64,000 nt of DNA from Fusobacterium sp. Its GTDB lineage: Bacteria; Fusobacteriota; Fusobacteriia; Fusobacteriales; Fusobacteriaceae. A model generated the notes under the pieces. That model did not search any database. It had not been told where the DNA came from and saw nothing but the letters and a program-made list of their open reading frames with translations. The stretch covers positions 19,580 to 83,579 of the forward strand of contig NZ_JAWDXO010000011.1 in the NCBI RefSeq assembly GCF_032477075.1, given 5' to 3'. Position 1 is the first letter of the stretch; every line of letters begins with the position of its first letter. Of the stretch, positions 9,399 through 18,646 are shown piece by piece. The position numbers and the translations under genes are program-made.

Positions 9399-11999
9399 AT
9401 GTTAACAGGAAATCAAATTAGAAAAGAGTTTATTGAGTTTTTTGAAGCTAAACATCATAGACACTTTGAAAGTGCATCTCTTATCCCTGATGATGCAACT
9501 TTATTATTAACAGTAGCAGGAATGGTTCCTTTTAAACCATATTTTTTAGGACAGAAAGAAGCTCCATATCCAAGAGTGACAACATATCAAAAATGTATCA
9601 GAACAAATGACCTTGAAAATGTTGGAAGGACAGCAAGACATCATACATTCTTTGAAATGCTTGGAAATTTCTCTTTTGGAGATTATTTTAAAAAAGAAGC
9701 TATAGAGTGGTCTTGGGAGTTTGTTACAGAAGTATTAAAAATAGACAAGAATAAACTTTGGGTATCAGTTTTTACAACAGATGACGAAGCAGAGCAAATA
9801 TGGATAGAAAAGTGTAATTTTCCAAAAGAAAGATTAGTAAGACTTGGAGAAGATGAGAACTGGTGGGCAGCAGGACCAACTGGGTCGTGTGGTCCTTGTT
9901 CAGAAATCCATGTAGATTTAGGACCAGCTTATGGTGGAGATGAAAATTCTAAACTTGGTGATGAAGGAACTGACAATCGTTTTATTGAAATATGGAATCT
10001 TGTATTTACTGAATGGAATAGAATGGAAGATGGAAGTCTTGAACCACTTCCTAAAAAAAATATAGATACTGGAGCAGGGCTTGAAAGAATAGCTGCTGTA
10101 GTTCAAGGGAAATCTAATAACTTTGAAACGGATCTTTTATTTCCATTAGTGGAAGAGGCTGTAAAACTTACTAATTCTCAATATGGAAGAGATGAGGAGG
10201 AAAATTTCTCATTAAAAGTAATAACAGATCATTCAAGAGCAGTCACTTTCTTGATTAATGATGGAGTTATTCCTTCAAATGAAGGAAGAGGTTATATTCT
10301 GAGGAGAATATTGCGAAGAGCAGTAAGACATGGAAGACTTTTAGGGCAACCAGAATTATTTTTATATAAAATGGTGGATAAAGTAGTAAGTATGATGGAA
10401 AACGCTTATCCAGACCTTAGAAATAATATTGAACACATCAAAAAAGTTGTAAGAATAGAAGAAGAAAAATTTTCTCGTACTCTTGATCAAGGTATGCAGC
10501 TGGTGAATCAAGAGATTGAAAAATTAAAAGCTGTAAATATTAATAAACTTGATGGAGAAGTTACATTTAAACTTTATGATACCTATGGTTTTCCTTATGA
10601 ATTGACAGAAGAAATCTGTCAGGAAAAGGGAATAGAAGTATCTAAAGTAGAATTTGAAGCTAAAATGACTGAGCAAAAAGAAAAAGCAAGAGCTGCAAGA
10701 GAAATTGTAATGGAAAAAGGTCAGGACAGTTTTATTGAAGAATTTTATGACAGATATGGAGCAACACAATTCAGTGGTTATATAACTGTCAAAGATACAG
10801 GAAAATTATTAAGCTCAAGAGAAGGGAAAGAAAATAAAAAACTTATGATATTTGATACAACTCCATTTTATGCAGAATCTGGAGGACAAGCAGCAGATAT
10901 TGGTATTATTACTGGAAATGGATTTGAAGGCAAAGTTATAGATGTTCAAAAACAAAAAGGAATATTCGTTCATAGTGTAGAAGTATTAAAGGGAGTTCCA
11001 ATAGAAGGAGAAGAGTATTTTCTGGAAATTGATGAGGCTAATAGATTGGCTACAGCAAAAAATCATACAGCTACTCATTTACTTCATGAAGCATTGAGAG
11101 AAGTATTAGGATCTCATGTTCAACAGGCTGGATCTTTTGTAAATGGAGAAAGATTAAGATTTGATTTTAATCACTATGAGGCTATGACTACTGAAGAAAT
11201 CGAAAAAGTAGAAGAGTTGGTAAACGAAAAGATAGCTGAAGCCATAGATGTAAAAATAGCTGATATGAGTATGGATGAAGCTAAAAAAGCTGGAGCTACA
11301 GCATTATTTGGAGATAAATATGGAGATGTGGTAAGAGTAGTGTGTGTAGAAGGTTTTTCTGTAGAACTCTGTGGAGGAACTCATATAGATAACATAGGAA
11401 AAATAGGGTTATTCAAAATAGAAAGTGAAGCAGGAATAGCAGCTGGAATCAGAAGAATTGAAGCTGTAACTGGAAAGGGGGCATATAAACTAGTCAAAGA
11501 TATAGAAACCCTTCTAAAAAGTGTAGAAAAAACTGTGAAAGCTGATGAAGTAAATCTTTTAGACAGAATTGAAAAAATGGTAGAAACTATTAAAGAAAAT
11601 GGGAAAGAATTGGAAGATTTAAAAAGTAAATTTACCCAGATAGAAGCACAGGCTTTAGCTGAAAACTCTGAAATAATTAATGGAACAACAGTTATTATGA
11701 AAACTTTTAAAACTAGAACAGCTGATGATTTAAGGAAAATGATTGATTATATAAAAGATAAAATGACTAATACTGTTGTAGTTTTAGCATCTGGTGCAGA
11801 TAAAGCTATATTTGCTGCTGGCGTAACTAAGGAACTCACTTCAAAAGTAAAAGCTGGAAATTTAGTAAAAGAAGCAGCTGTAATTACTGGTGGAAATGGT
11901 GGAGGAAGACCTGATTTTGCTCAAGCTGGAGGAAAGGATGTAACTAAAATACAAGAAGCAATGAATGCAGTAAGAGAAATTTTGAAAAATTCTTTATAA
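9399..11999 (+). CDS. alaS: alanyl-tRNA synthetase
   Basis: Charges tRNA-Ala and edits mischarged Ser/Gly. Class II core at the N terminus (SLIPDDATLLLTVAGMVPFK, RHHTFFEMLGNFSFGDYFK), central tRNA-recognition region, editing domain with zinc ligands HTATHLLHEAL and VELCGGTHIDNIG, then the C-Ala oligomerisation domain ending GGGNGGGRPDFAQAGGK. The 866-residue length is typical. A TTG four codons upstream (9387) overlaps the ribosome-binding site GGAGGAG at 9389-9395, so ATG 9399 is the likely start. It follows lptB by 23 nt with no T-box. Confidence 0.96.
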   Translation: MLTGNQIRKEFIEFFEAKHHRHFESASLIPDDATLLLTVAGMVPFKPYFLGQKEAPYPRVTTYQKCIRTNDLENVGRTARHHTFFEMLGNFSFGDYFKKEAIEWSWEFVTEVLKIDKNKLWVSVFTTDDEAEQIWIEKCNFPKERLVRLGEDENWWAAGPTGSCGPCSEIHVDLGPAYGGDENSKLGDEGTDNRFIEIWNLVFTEWNRMEDGSLEPLPKKNIDTGAGLERIAAVVQGKSNNFETDLLFPLVEEAVKLTNSQYGRDEEENFSLKVITDHSRAVTFLINDGVIPSNEGRGYILRRILRRAVRHGRLLGQPELFLYKMVDKVVSMMENAYPDLRNNIEHIKKVVRIEEEKFSRTLDQGMQLVNQEIEKLKAVNINKLDGEVTFKLYDTYGFPYELTEEICQEKGIEVSKVEFEAKMTEQKEKARAAREIVMEKGQDSFIEEFYDRYGATQFSGYITVKDTGKLLSSREGKENKKLMIFDTTPFYAESGGQAADIGIITGNGFEGKVIDVQKQKGIFVHSVEVLKGVPIEGEEYFLEIDEANRLATAKNHTATHLLHEALREVLGSHVQQAGSFVNGERLRFDFNHYEAMTTEEIEKVEELVNEKIAEAIDVKIADMSMDEAKKAGATALFGDKYGDVVRVVCVEGFSVELCGGTHIDNIGKIGLFKIESEAGIAAGIRRIEAVTGKGAYKLVKDIETLLKSVEKTVKADEVNLLDRIEKMVETIKENGKELEDLKSKFTQIEAQALAENSEIINGTTVIMKTFKTRTADDLRKMIDYIKDKMTNTVVVLASGADKAIFAAGVTKELTSKVKAGNLVKEAAVITGGNGGGRPDFAQAGGKDVTKIQEAMNAVREILKNSL

Positions 12000-12009
12000 G
12001 AGGTAATGA

Positions 12010-12435
12010 ATGTATAAAAAGTATATTTCTCTGGATGTAGGAGATGTGAGGATAGGAGTAGCAAAATCAGATATAATGGGAATAGTTGCTACTCCCCTTG
12101 AAGTGATAGACAGAAAAAAAACAAAAGCAGTAAAAAGAATTAAAGAACTTTGTATTGAAGAAAATACAAAAGCATTGGTAGTGGGTATTCCTAAAAGTCT
12201 GGATGGGACTGAAAAGAGACAGGCAGAGAAAGTCAGAGAGTTTATAGCTAAATTGAACAAAGAGATTGAAGGCTTGGAAATAATAGAAGTTGATGAAAGG
12301 CTTACCACTGTATCAGCGGATAGAATGTTGAATGAATCAAGTAAAAAAGGCGCTTTGGAAAAAAGAAAGATAGTTGATAAAATAGCAGCTGCTATAATAC
12401 TTCAAACTTTCTTAGATACAAAAAAGATAAACTAA
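12010..12435 (+). CDS. ruvX: RuvX/YqgF family Holliday-junction resolvase-like nuclease
   Basis: RNase H-fold nuclease family involved in 16S rRNA 5' maturation and/or Holliday-junction processing. It starts MYKKYISLDVGDVRIGVAKSD with the first catalytic Asp, and has VVGIPKSLDGTEKRQAEKV and EVDERLTTVSADRML with the conserved DERLTT. It ends in a helix around IVDKIAAAIILQTFL with the last Asp. At 141 residues it is full length. It lies 10 nt after alaS, the same order as in many bacteria. Confidence 0.93.
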   Translation: MYKKYISLDVGDVRIGVAKSDIMGIVATPLEVIDRKKTKAVKRIKELCIEENTKALVVGIPKSLDGTEKRQAEKVREFIAKLNKEIEGLEIIEVDERLTTVSADRMLNESSKKGALEKRKIVDKIAAAIILQTFLDTKKIN

Positions 12436-12450
12436 TATTTTGGAGGAGAA

Positions 12451-13683
12451 ATGGGATCGAAATTATTGATGAGATTGTCTCTTGTTATAGTTGTGGTAAT
12501 AGGAGCCATATGGCTTAGCTTTTTTAAACCAACTAAACTTGGGCTGGACTTAAAAGGTGGAGTGTATGTAGTATTGGAAGCTGTACCAGATGAAGGGGTA
12601 ACTCTTGATGATGCAGCAATGAACAGACTTATTGAAGTCTTGGATAGAAGAATAAATGGATTAGGAGTTGCAGAGTCACTTGTTCAAAAAGCTGGAAGTA
12701 ATAGGGTAATTATAGAGCTACCAGGAATAAGTAATACAGAAGATGCTATAAATATGATAGGAAAAACAGCATTGTTAGAATTTAAAATTGAGAATCCAGA
12801 TGGAACTCTTGGAGAAACTCTTCTTACAGGAGGAGCATTAAAAAAGGCAGATGTATCTTATGATAACTTAGGAAGACCTCAAATTCAATTTGAAATGAAT
12901 CAAGAGGGAGCAATAAGATTTGCTGAAATTACAAGAAATAATATAGGGAAAAAACTTGCTATCACATTGGACGGAAAGGTACAGACAGCTCCTATGATTA
13001 ATTCAGAAATACCAAGTGGAAACGGAGTAATCACAGGAAATTATACTGTTGAAGAAGCAAAAGCAACTGCAACATTATTAAATGCAGGAGCCCTTCCAGT
13101 AAAAGCTGAAATAATAGAGACAAGAACTGTAGGAGCTTCTCTAGGAGATGAATCTATAGCTCAAAGTAAACAGGCAGCAATATTTGCAATGATACTTATA
13201 GGTGTTTTTATGATAATATTTTATAGACTTCCTGGAATAGTGGCAAATATAGCATTGATAATATTTGGACTTATAACTTTTGGATGTCTTAATTTTATAG
13301 ATGCAACATTGACTCTTCCTGGTATAGCAGGACTTATTTTATCAGCAGGTATGGCAGTTGATGCAAATGTTATTATCTTTGAGAGAATAAAAGAAGAACT
13401 TAAACTGGGAAATACTATACGTAATTCAATAGATGCAGGATTCAGCAAGGGATTTGTAGCTATCTTTGACTCGAATCTTACAACATTGATAATAACTGTT
13501 ATTCTTTTTACTTTTGGAACTGGTCCTGTAAAAGGATTTGCTGTAACACTAACAATAGGTACACTGGCATCTATGTTCACAGCTATCACAATTACAAAAA
13601 TACTTTTACTTACTTTCATCACAGTATTTAATTTAAGCAGACCAGAATTATTCGGAGTTAGGGGGAAAACAGCATGCAAATAG
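12451..13683 (+). CDS. secD: protein translocase subunit SecD
   Basis: Inner-membrane Sec accessory subunit that uses the proton or sodium gradient to pull exported proteins. It has TM1 near residues 7-25, the LGLDLKGGVYVVLEA motif, a periplasmic P1 domain (ALLEFKIENPDG, GKKLAITLDGKVQTAPMINS) and five further TM helices from about residue 245 with LPGIAGLILSAGMAVDANVI, the Asp-containing TM4 motif. At 410 residues it is a compact SecD. GGAGGAGAA precedes the ATG. Its 3' end overlaps secF by 10 bp, showing coupling. Confidence 0.96.
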   Translation: MGSKLLMRLSLVIVVVIGAIWLSFFKPTKLGLDLKGGVYVVLEAVPDEGVTLDDAAMNRLIEVLDRRINGLGVAESLVQKAGSNRVIIELPGISNTEDAINMIGKTALLEFKIENPDGTLGETLLTGGALKKADVSYDNLGRPQIQFEMNQEGAIRFAEITRNNIGKKLAITLDGKVQTAPMINSEIPSGNGVITGNYTVEEAKATATLLNAGALPVKAEIIETRTVGASLGDESIAQSKQAAIFAMILIGVFMIIFYRLPGIVANIALIIFGLITFGCLNFIDATLTLPGIAGLILSAGMAVDANVIIFERIKEELKLGNTIRNSIDAGFSKGFVAIFDSNLTTLIITVILFTFGTGPVKGFAVTLTIGTLASMFTAITITKILLLTFITVFNLSRPELFGVRGKTACK

Positions 13684-14618
13684 AAATTATAAAAAATAGT
13701 AAAAAATTTGTAGGATTGTCATTAATTATTGTTGTTCTTTCTCTTGGAGCTTTTTTTATAAAAGGACTTAATTATGGTATCGACTTTTCTGGAGGAAATT
13801 TATTCCAATTGAGATTTGAAAAGCCAATAACATTGAATGATATTAATAATAATCTAGATGAAGTTTCTAAAGATGTAAATCAGGTAAATCCTAATAGCAG
13901 AAAAGTACAAATTTCTGAAGACAACACTGTTATTATAAGAACTCCTGAACTTACTGAAACAGAAAAGACTGAAGTTTTGAACAGTTTAAGAAAAATTGGA
14001 ATTTTTGATATAAATAAAGAAGAAAAAGTAGGAGCAAGTGTAGGAGAAGAATTGAAAAGTTCAGCATTATATGCATTATTGATAGGAGCTTTTCTTATAA
14101 TTCTTTACATAACTTTTAGATTTGAATTTACATTTGCAGTAGCAGCAGTAGCAGCATTATTTCATGATCTTATTATAGCTATTGGAGTAATTTCGCTTTT
14201 AGGTTATGAGGTAGATACGCCATTTATAGCAGCAATATTAACTATACTTGGATATTCTATTAATGATACAATAGTTGTATTTGATAGAATAAGAGAAAAT
14301 TTAAAACGTAAAAATAAAGGTTCATTAGAAGATTGTTTAAATAAAAGTGTAAACCAAGTAATGATAAGATCTATTAATACATCTGTAACTACTTTATTTG
14401 CAATTATTGCTATACTTGTTTTTGGTGGAGACAGCTTAAAAACATTTATAGTTACTCTTTTAATTGGTATTCTTGCAGGAACTTACAGTTCAGTATTTAT
14501 TGCAACACCATTGGTATATTTTCTGGATAAAAATAAAAAAGGATCAAATAAAGGACTGCGAAGTTTAGGAGAAGAAAAAAAGAAAGAGTCAAAGGATGAA
14601 GAAAAAATATTAGTTTAA
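13674..14618 (+). CDS. secF: protein translocase subunit SecF
   Basis: Partner of SecD in the SecDF complex. It has TM1, the GIDFSGGNLFQLRF motif, a short periplasmic domain, and a C-terminal TM bundle with YSINDTIVVFDRIREN, the SecF TM4 hallmark. The 314-residue length is normal. Its ATG lies inside the end of secD. The lysine/glutamate-rich cytoplasmic tail (KKKESKDEEK) is ordinary. Confidence 0.96.
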   Translation: MQIEIIKNSKKFVGLSLIIVVLSLGAFFIKGLNYGIDFSGGNLFQLRFEKPITLNDINNNLDEVSKDVNQVNPNSRKVQISEDNTVIIRTPELTETEKTEVLNSLRKIGIFDINKEEKVGASVGEELKSSALYALLIGAFLIILYITFRFEFTFAVAAVAALFHDLIIAIGVISLLGYEVDTPFIAAILTILGYSINDTIVVFDRIRENLKRKNKGSLEDCLNKSVNQVMIRSINTSVTTLFAIIAILVFGGDSLKTFIVTLLIGILAGTYSSVFIATPLVYFLDKNKKGSNKGLRSLGEEKKKESKDEEKILV

Positions 14619-14642
14619 TAATAAAATATAATATATAATATA

Positions 14643-14682
14643 AGAGGGCAACTGAGAATGAAAAAGTTTAAAGTCGCCCTCT
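14643..14682 (+). other. inverted repeat between secF and alr
   Basis: AGAGGGCAACT (14643-14653) can pair with AGTCGCCCTCT (14672-14682) with one A/C mismatch and an 18-nt loop. The following bases (ATGAATTTAAAT) are not a U-tract, so it is a weak terminator at best. It may be an mRNA processing or stability element in the operon. Confidence 0.5.
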
Positions 14683-14720
14683 ATGAATTTAAATCATAAT
14701 AAAAAGGGAGCATAGAAAAA

Positions 14721-15815
14721 ATGAGAGCTTGGTTAGAAATCGATATGGATAATTTAAAATATAATTTAGATAAAATTAAAGAATTAGTCCATGGCACGAA
14801 TGTATTAGGGGTTATAAAAGCTAATAGTTATGGATTCGGAGCTATCGAAACTGCTAAAGAGCTTTCAAAACATGGAGTAGAGATTTTTGGAGTAGCTTCT
14901 CTGGAAGAAGCAATGGAGTTAAGAGAAGGAGGAATAGAAGAAGAGATTCTTATACTAGGGGCACTTTTTAATGATGAAATAGAAATAGCAGCTGAAAAAA
15001 ATTTTCAAATAACTATAAGCAGCATGAGACAGATAGAATTTTTAGAGTCTAATAAAATAGATGCTGAAATACATATAAAAATAGATACAGGAATGGGAAG
15101 ATTAGGTTTTACTATTGAAAAGGGAAAAGAAGCTGTAGATTATTGTATAGAGAGAGGATTAAAAGTAGCCGGTATTTATTCACATCTTTCTGATGCAGAT
15201 GGAATGAGTGATGAAGCATGTAATTATACTAAAGAGCAGATAAATAAATTCAAAATATTTGAAAAGTATAAAACAATAAAGTATATACATATTTTAAATA
15301 GTGGTGGAATACTAAGATTCAATGATGGATTTAAAGGAAATCTGGTAAGAGCTGGTATATGTATGTATGGTATGTTAGGAAATGAAAGAATACCAGAATT
15401 TAAAAGAGTTTTTACAATGAAAACAAGAATTATCTTTATAAGAACACTTGAAGAGGACTCATATATATCATATGGAAGAACTGTAAAATTAAAAAAAGGA
15501 GAAACCTTTGCTACTCTTGCCATAGGATATGCAGATGGTATGAAAAAAGAATTTTCTAATAAAACCTATGCTTTAATCGAAGGGGAGAAATGTCCAATAG
15601 TTGGGGAGATATGTATGGATATGTGTATGGTAAAAATACCAGAATCAATTTTTAAAAAAATAAATATAGGTACTGAAGCAATTGTTATAAGAGATGATAT
15701 AATAGAAGAAATAAATTCTATTCATAAGTCAACTTGGGATATATTGACTGGAATAGGAAGAAGAGTATATAGAGTCTATAAAAAAAATGGTACTCCATAT
15801 TTAATAACAAGATAA
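14721..15815 (+). CDS. alr: alanine racemase
   Basis: PLP enzyme that makes D-alanine for peptidoglycan. It has the PLP-lysine motif VLGVIKANSYGFGA (K33), HIKIDTGMGRLGF, ILNSGGILRF, the GICMYGMLG motif, and the catalytic tyrosine region SYGRTVKLKKGE. The barrel is followed by the C-terminal beta domain (VGEICMDMCMVKIP). The 364 residues match the family. GGGAG lies 10 nt upstream of the ATG. Genes in the same run also serve envelope building (lpt, rodA, cvpA). Confidence 0.95.
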   Translation: MRAWLEIDMDNLKYNLDKIKELVHGTNVLGVIKANSYGFGAIETAKELSKHGVEIFGVASLEEAMELREGGIEEEILILGALFNDEIEIAAEKNFQITISSMRQIEFLESNKIDAEIHIKIDTGMGRLGFTIEKGKEAVDYCIERGLKVAGIYSHLSDADGMSDEACNYTKEQINKFKIFEKYKTIKYIHILNSGGILRFNDGFKGNLVRAGICMYGMLGNERIPEFKRVFTMKTRIIFIRTLEEDSYISYGRTVKLKKGETFATLAIGYADGMKKEFSNKTYALIEGEKCPIVGEICMDMCMVKIPESIFKKINIGTEAIVIRDDIIEEINSIHKSTWDILTGIGRRVYRVYKKNGTPYLITR

Positions 15816-15827
15816 AAAGGAGAACTG

Positions 15828-17009
15828 ATGACAAAAATCGTATTAATAAGTGGGAAGGAAAAGAAAATAATAAATTTCTACCCTAATGTTTTTAAAGATG
15901 AGATAAAAACTATAATAGGAACTGTAAAAAATGGAGATATAGTAGATGTATGTTCAGCTGATATGGCTTTTGTAGGAAGAGGGTATATAACAGATTCCAC
16001 ATCAGCTTATGTGAGAATACTTACAACAAAAGATGAAAAAATAGATAAAAGCTTTATTCAAGAAAAAATCAGAAAAGCTTATAAAAAAAGAGAACATCTT
16101 TTTAATGAAACCAATTGTATAAGAGCTTTTTTTTCAGAAGGGGATGGAATTCCTGGATTGGTTATAGATAAATTTGATAAATATGTATCTGTGCAGTTTA
16201 GAAATTCTGGAGTGGAAACTTTCAGACAGGATATAATAAACAGCATTAAAAAAATAATTAAACCAAAGGGAATCTATGAAAGAAGTGATGTTGAAAATAG
16301 AACTCTTGAAGGGGTAGAGCAAAAAACAGGAATTATTTTTGGTGAAATACCTGAAAGAATTATTATGGAAGATAATGAAATTAAATATAATATAGATATA
16401 ATTGATGGACAAAAAACTGGATTTTTCTTAGACCAAAGAGAATCAAGAAAGTTTATAAGAAAATATATCACAAAAGATACTAAGTTTTTAGATGTATTTT
16501 CAAGCAGTGGAGGATTTTCAATGGCTGCTTTGAAAGAAAATTGTAAAAAAGTAGTGGCTATAGATAAAGAATCTCATGCATTAGAGCTATGTAGAGAAAA
16601 CTATGTTTTAAATGAATTTGCAGGAGATTTTGTAACTATGGAAGGAGATGCTTTTCTTTTATTAAAAACTTTAGTAGGAAGGGGAGAAAAATTTAATATA
16701 ATCACTTTGGATCCCCCTTCTTTAATAAAAAGAAAGGCTGATATTCATAGAGGAAGAGATTTTTTCTTTGACCTTTGTGATAACAGTTTTAAACTTTTAA
16801 ATGATGATGGAATACTTGGAGTAATAACTTGTGCGTATCATATGTCTCTTCAAGATTTGATAGAAGTAACAAGAATGGCAGCATCTAAGAATGGAAAACT
16901 TCTTCAGGTGATAGGTATAAATTATCAGCCAGAGGATCACCCATGGATACTTCATGTGCCAGAAACTTTATATTTAAAAGCTTTATGGGTAAAAATAGTA
17001 GATAATTAA
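15828..17009 (+). CDS. rlmI: class I rRNA large subunit methyltransferase, RlmI/YccW type
   Basis: SAM-dependent rRNA cytosine-C5 methyltransferase family. It has an N-terminal PUA-like domain (about 1-75), a middle domain (FFSEGDGIPGLVIDKFDKYV), and a Rossmann methyltransferase domain with FLDVFSSSGGFSMAAL for SAM and TLDPPSLIKRK as the catalytic DPP motif. The end (HPWILHVPETLYLKALW) is typical for this group. At 393 residues it is full length. The exact target base (C1962 in E. coli 23S for RlmI) is inferred from family only. It lies 12 nt after alr. Confidence 0.85.
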   Translation: MTKIVLISGKEKKIINFYPNVFKDEIKTIIGTVKNGDIVDVCSADMAFVGRGYITDSTSAYVRILTTKDEKIDKSFIQEKIRKAYKKREHLFNETNCIRAFFSEGDGIPGLVIDKFDKYVSVQFRNSGVETFRQDIINSIKKIIKPKGIYERSDVENRTLEGVEQKTGIIFGEIPERIIMEDNEIKYNIDIIDGQKTGFFLDQRESRKFIRKYITKDTKFLDVFSSSGGFSMAALKENCKKVVAIDKESHALELCRENYVLNEFAGDFVTMEGDAFLLLKTLVGRGEKFNIITLDPPSLIKRKADIHRGRDFFFDLCDNSFKLLNDDGILGVITCAYHMSLQDLIEVTRMAASKNGKLLQVIGINYQPEDHPWILHVPETLYLKALWVKIVDN

Positions 17010-17026
17010 TAAGAAAGGTGGTAGGA

Positions 17027-17560
17027 ATGTATTTAGATATATTAGTAGGGATTATAATAGTTTTTTCTCTTATTTATGGACTGAGAAATGGATTATTTGT
17101 TGAATTTTTAGCTATTTTTGGATTAATAGTAAATTTTATCATTGCTAAAAAATATACTCCAGCAGTAATAGAATTTTTAGGACTATCAAAAGATAAAGAT
17201 CGTTATTTTGTAACATATATAATAACTTTTTGGGCAGTTTATATTTTGTTAGGTATAGTTATACACTTGGTAAGAAATGTCCTTAAAAATCAAAGTAAAG
17301 GAATAGTGACAAGAGTATTAGGTGGAGCAATTGGAATAGCGAAAGGAGTACTTCTTTCTGTTCTTATTCTTTTAATTTATAATTATTCAACAGATATGTT
17401 TACGAAGCTGAAAAAATATTCTAAAGGAAGTTATGCAAATGAGCTTTTTCTAGAAGTGGTTCCAAATATAGAAAAATATGTACCTGAAGTTTTTCAAGAT
17501 AAAATAAAAGAATTAAAAAATTTGGAGTTAGTCAATAGATATGTCAATAAACTTTTTTAG
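17027..17560 (+). CDS. CvpA family membrane protein
   Basis: Small inner-membrane protein of the CvpA family, known from colicin V production and envelope homeostasis. It begins MYLDILVGIIIVFSLIYGLRNG, the standard CvpA opening, and has four hydrophobic segments (about residues 3-20, 24-42, 62-83 and 98-118) followed by a soluble C-terminal tail. The ATG at 17027 with AAAGGTGG at 17014-17021 is preferred to the GTG three codons upstream. It is followed closely by the LptF/G pair. Confidence 0.85.
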   Translation: MYLDILVGIIIVFSLIYGLRNGLFVEFLAIFGLIVNFIIAKKYTPAVIEFLGLSKDKDRYFVTYIITFWAVYILLGIVIHLVRNVLKNQSKGIVTRVLGGAIGIAKGVLLSVLILLIYNYSTDMFTKLKKYSKGSYANELFLEVVPNIEKYVPEVFQDKIKELKNLELVNRYVNKLF

Positions 17561-17569
17561 GAGAAATTC

Positions 17570-18646
17570 ATGAAAATAATAGAAAAATATATTTTAGAAG
17601 AGGTGAAAATGCCAATATTATTTGGGATCTCTTTATTTACATTTATTTTTCTCATAGATATAATAGTGGCTATGATGGAAAATATAATAGTTAAAGGGAT
17701 ATCAATTATTGATATAATGAGGATATTGTCATTTTATCTTCCACCTATTTTATCTCAGACTATTCCTATGGGAATATTTTTAGGAGTAATGCTGACATTT
17801 TCAAAATTTACAAGAACTAGTGAAGCAACAGCTATGAATTCTATTGGTATGGATCTTAAAGAGATAGTAAAACCTATATTTATTCTGGCAGGTATCACTA
17901 CGCTTTTTATATTTTTTCTTCAAGAAAGTATAATTCCAAGATCATTTAGTAAACTCCAATATATAACTACTAAGATAGCTTATGAAAATCCTGTGTTTCA
18001 ACTAAAAGAAAAAACTTTTATAGATGAGGTTGATGAATATAACCTTTATATAGATAGAATAGAAGGAAAAGATAGAATCGCTCAAGGAGTTCTTATATTT
18101 CAAAAAGATGAAGATGTGGCCTTTCCTACTGTTTTGGTGGGAAAAGAAGCTTATTGGAAAGATTCTTCAATGGTAATAACAGATTCTAAATTTTATGATT
18201 TTGATGAAGAAGGAAAAGAAAAGCTTAGAGGAGAATTTGATGATAAAAAAGTTCCTCTTACTGCTTATTTTGATGGAATAGATATTAAGGTAAAAGATAT
18301 AGAAGCTATGAGTATAAGTATGCTTATTAAAGAGATGAAAGAGCTTCCTAAAAATGAAAAAATACCATTTAAAGTGGAAATAAATAGAAAACTAGCTCTA
18401 CCATTATCTACAATAATGCTTTCTTTACTTGGAGTGTTTATTTCAATAGGACATCATAGAAGTGGGAAAGGAGCTAATTTTGCTTTGAGTCTTGCAGTAA
18501 TATTTTCATATATAACATTTCTGAACATAGGAATGGTTATGGCTAACAGAGGCAAAATTCCTCCATTTATAGGAGTATGGACACCAAATATAATTTTATT
18601 TTTAGTGACTTTCTATTTCTATAAGAAAAAATCTAGGGGGATATAA
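17570..18646 (+). CDS. LptF/LptG family LPS export permease (first copy)
   Basis: Inner-membrane permease of the YjgP/YjgQ family that extracts LPS with LptB. The 358 residues show three N-terminal TM helices (about 12-34, 55-80, 98-122), a periplasmic beta-jellyroll region (about 130-260, FIDEVDEYNLYIDRIEG), then three C-terminal TM helices from about 275. The motif SQTIPMGIFLGVMLTFSKF is typical. Two family members in tandem make the LptFG heterodimer. Whether this one is LptF or LptG cannot be decided by eye. Its stop codon directly abuts the second gene. Confidence 0.9.
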   Translation: MKIIEKYILEEVKMPILFGISLFTFIFLIDIIVAMMENIIVKGISIIDIMRILSFYLPPILSQTIPMGIFLGVMLTFSKFTRTSEATAMNSIGMDLKEIVKPIFILAGITTLFIFFLQESIIPRSFSKLQYITTKIAYENPVFQLKEKTFIDEVDEYNLYIDRIEGKDRIAQGVLIFQKDEDVAFPTVLVGKEAYWKDSSMVITDSKFYDFDEEGKEKLRGEFDDKKVPLTAYFDGIDIKVKDIEAMSISMLIKEMKELPKNEKIPFKVEINRKLALPLSTIMLSLLGVFISIGHHRSGKGANFALSLAVIFSYITFLNIGMVMANRGKIPPFIGVWTPNIILFLVTFYFYKKKSRGI

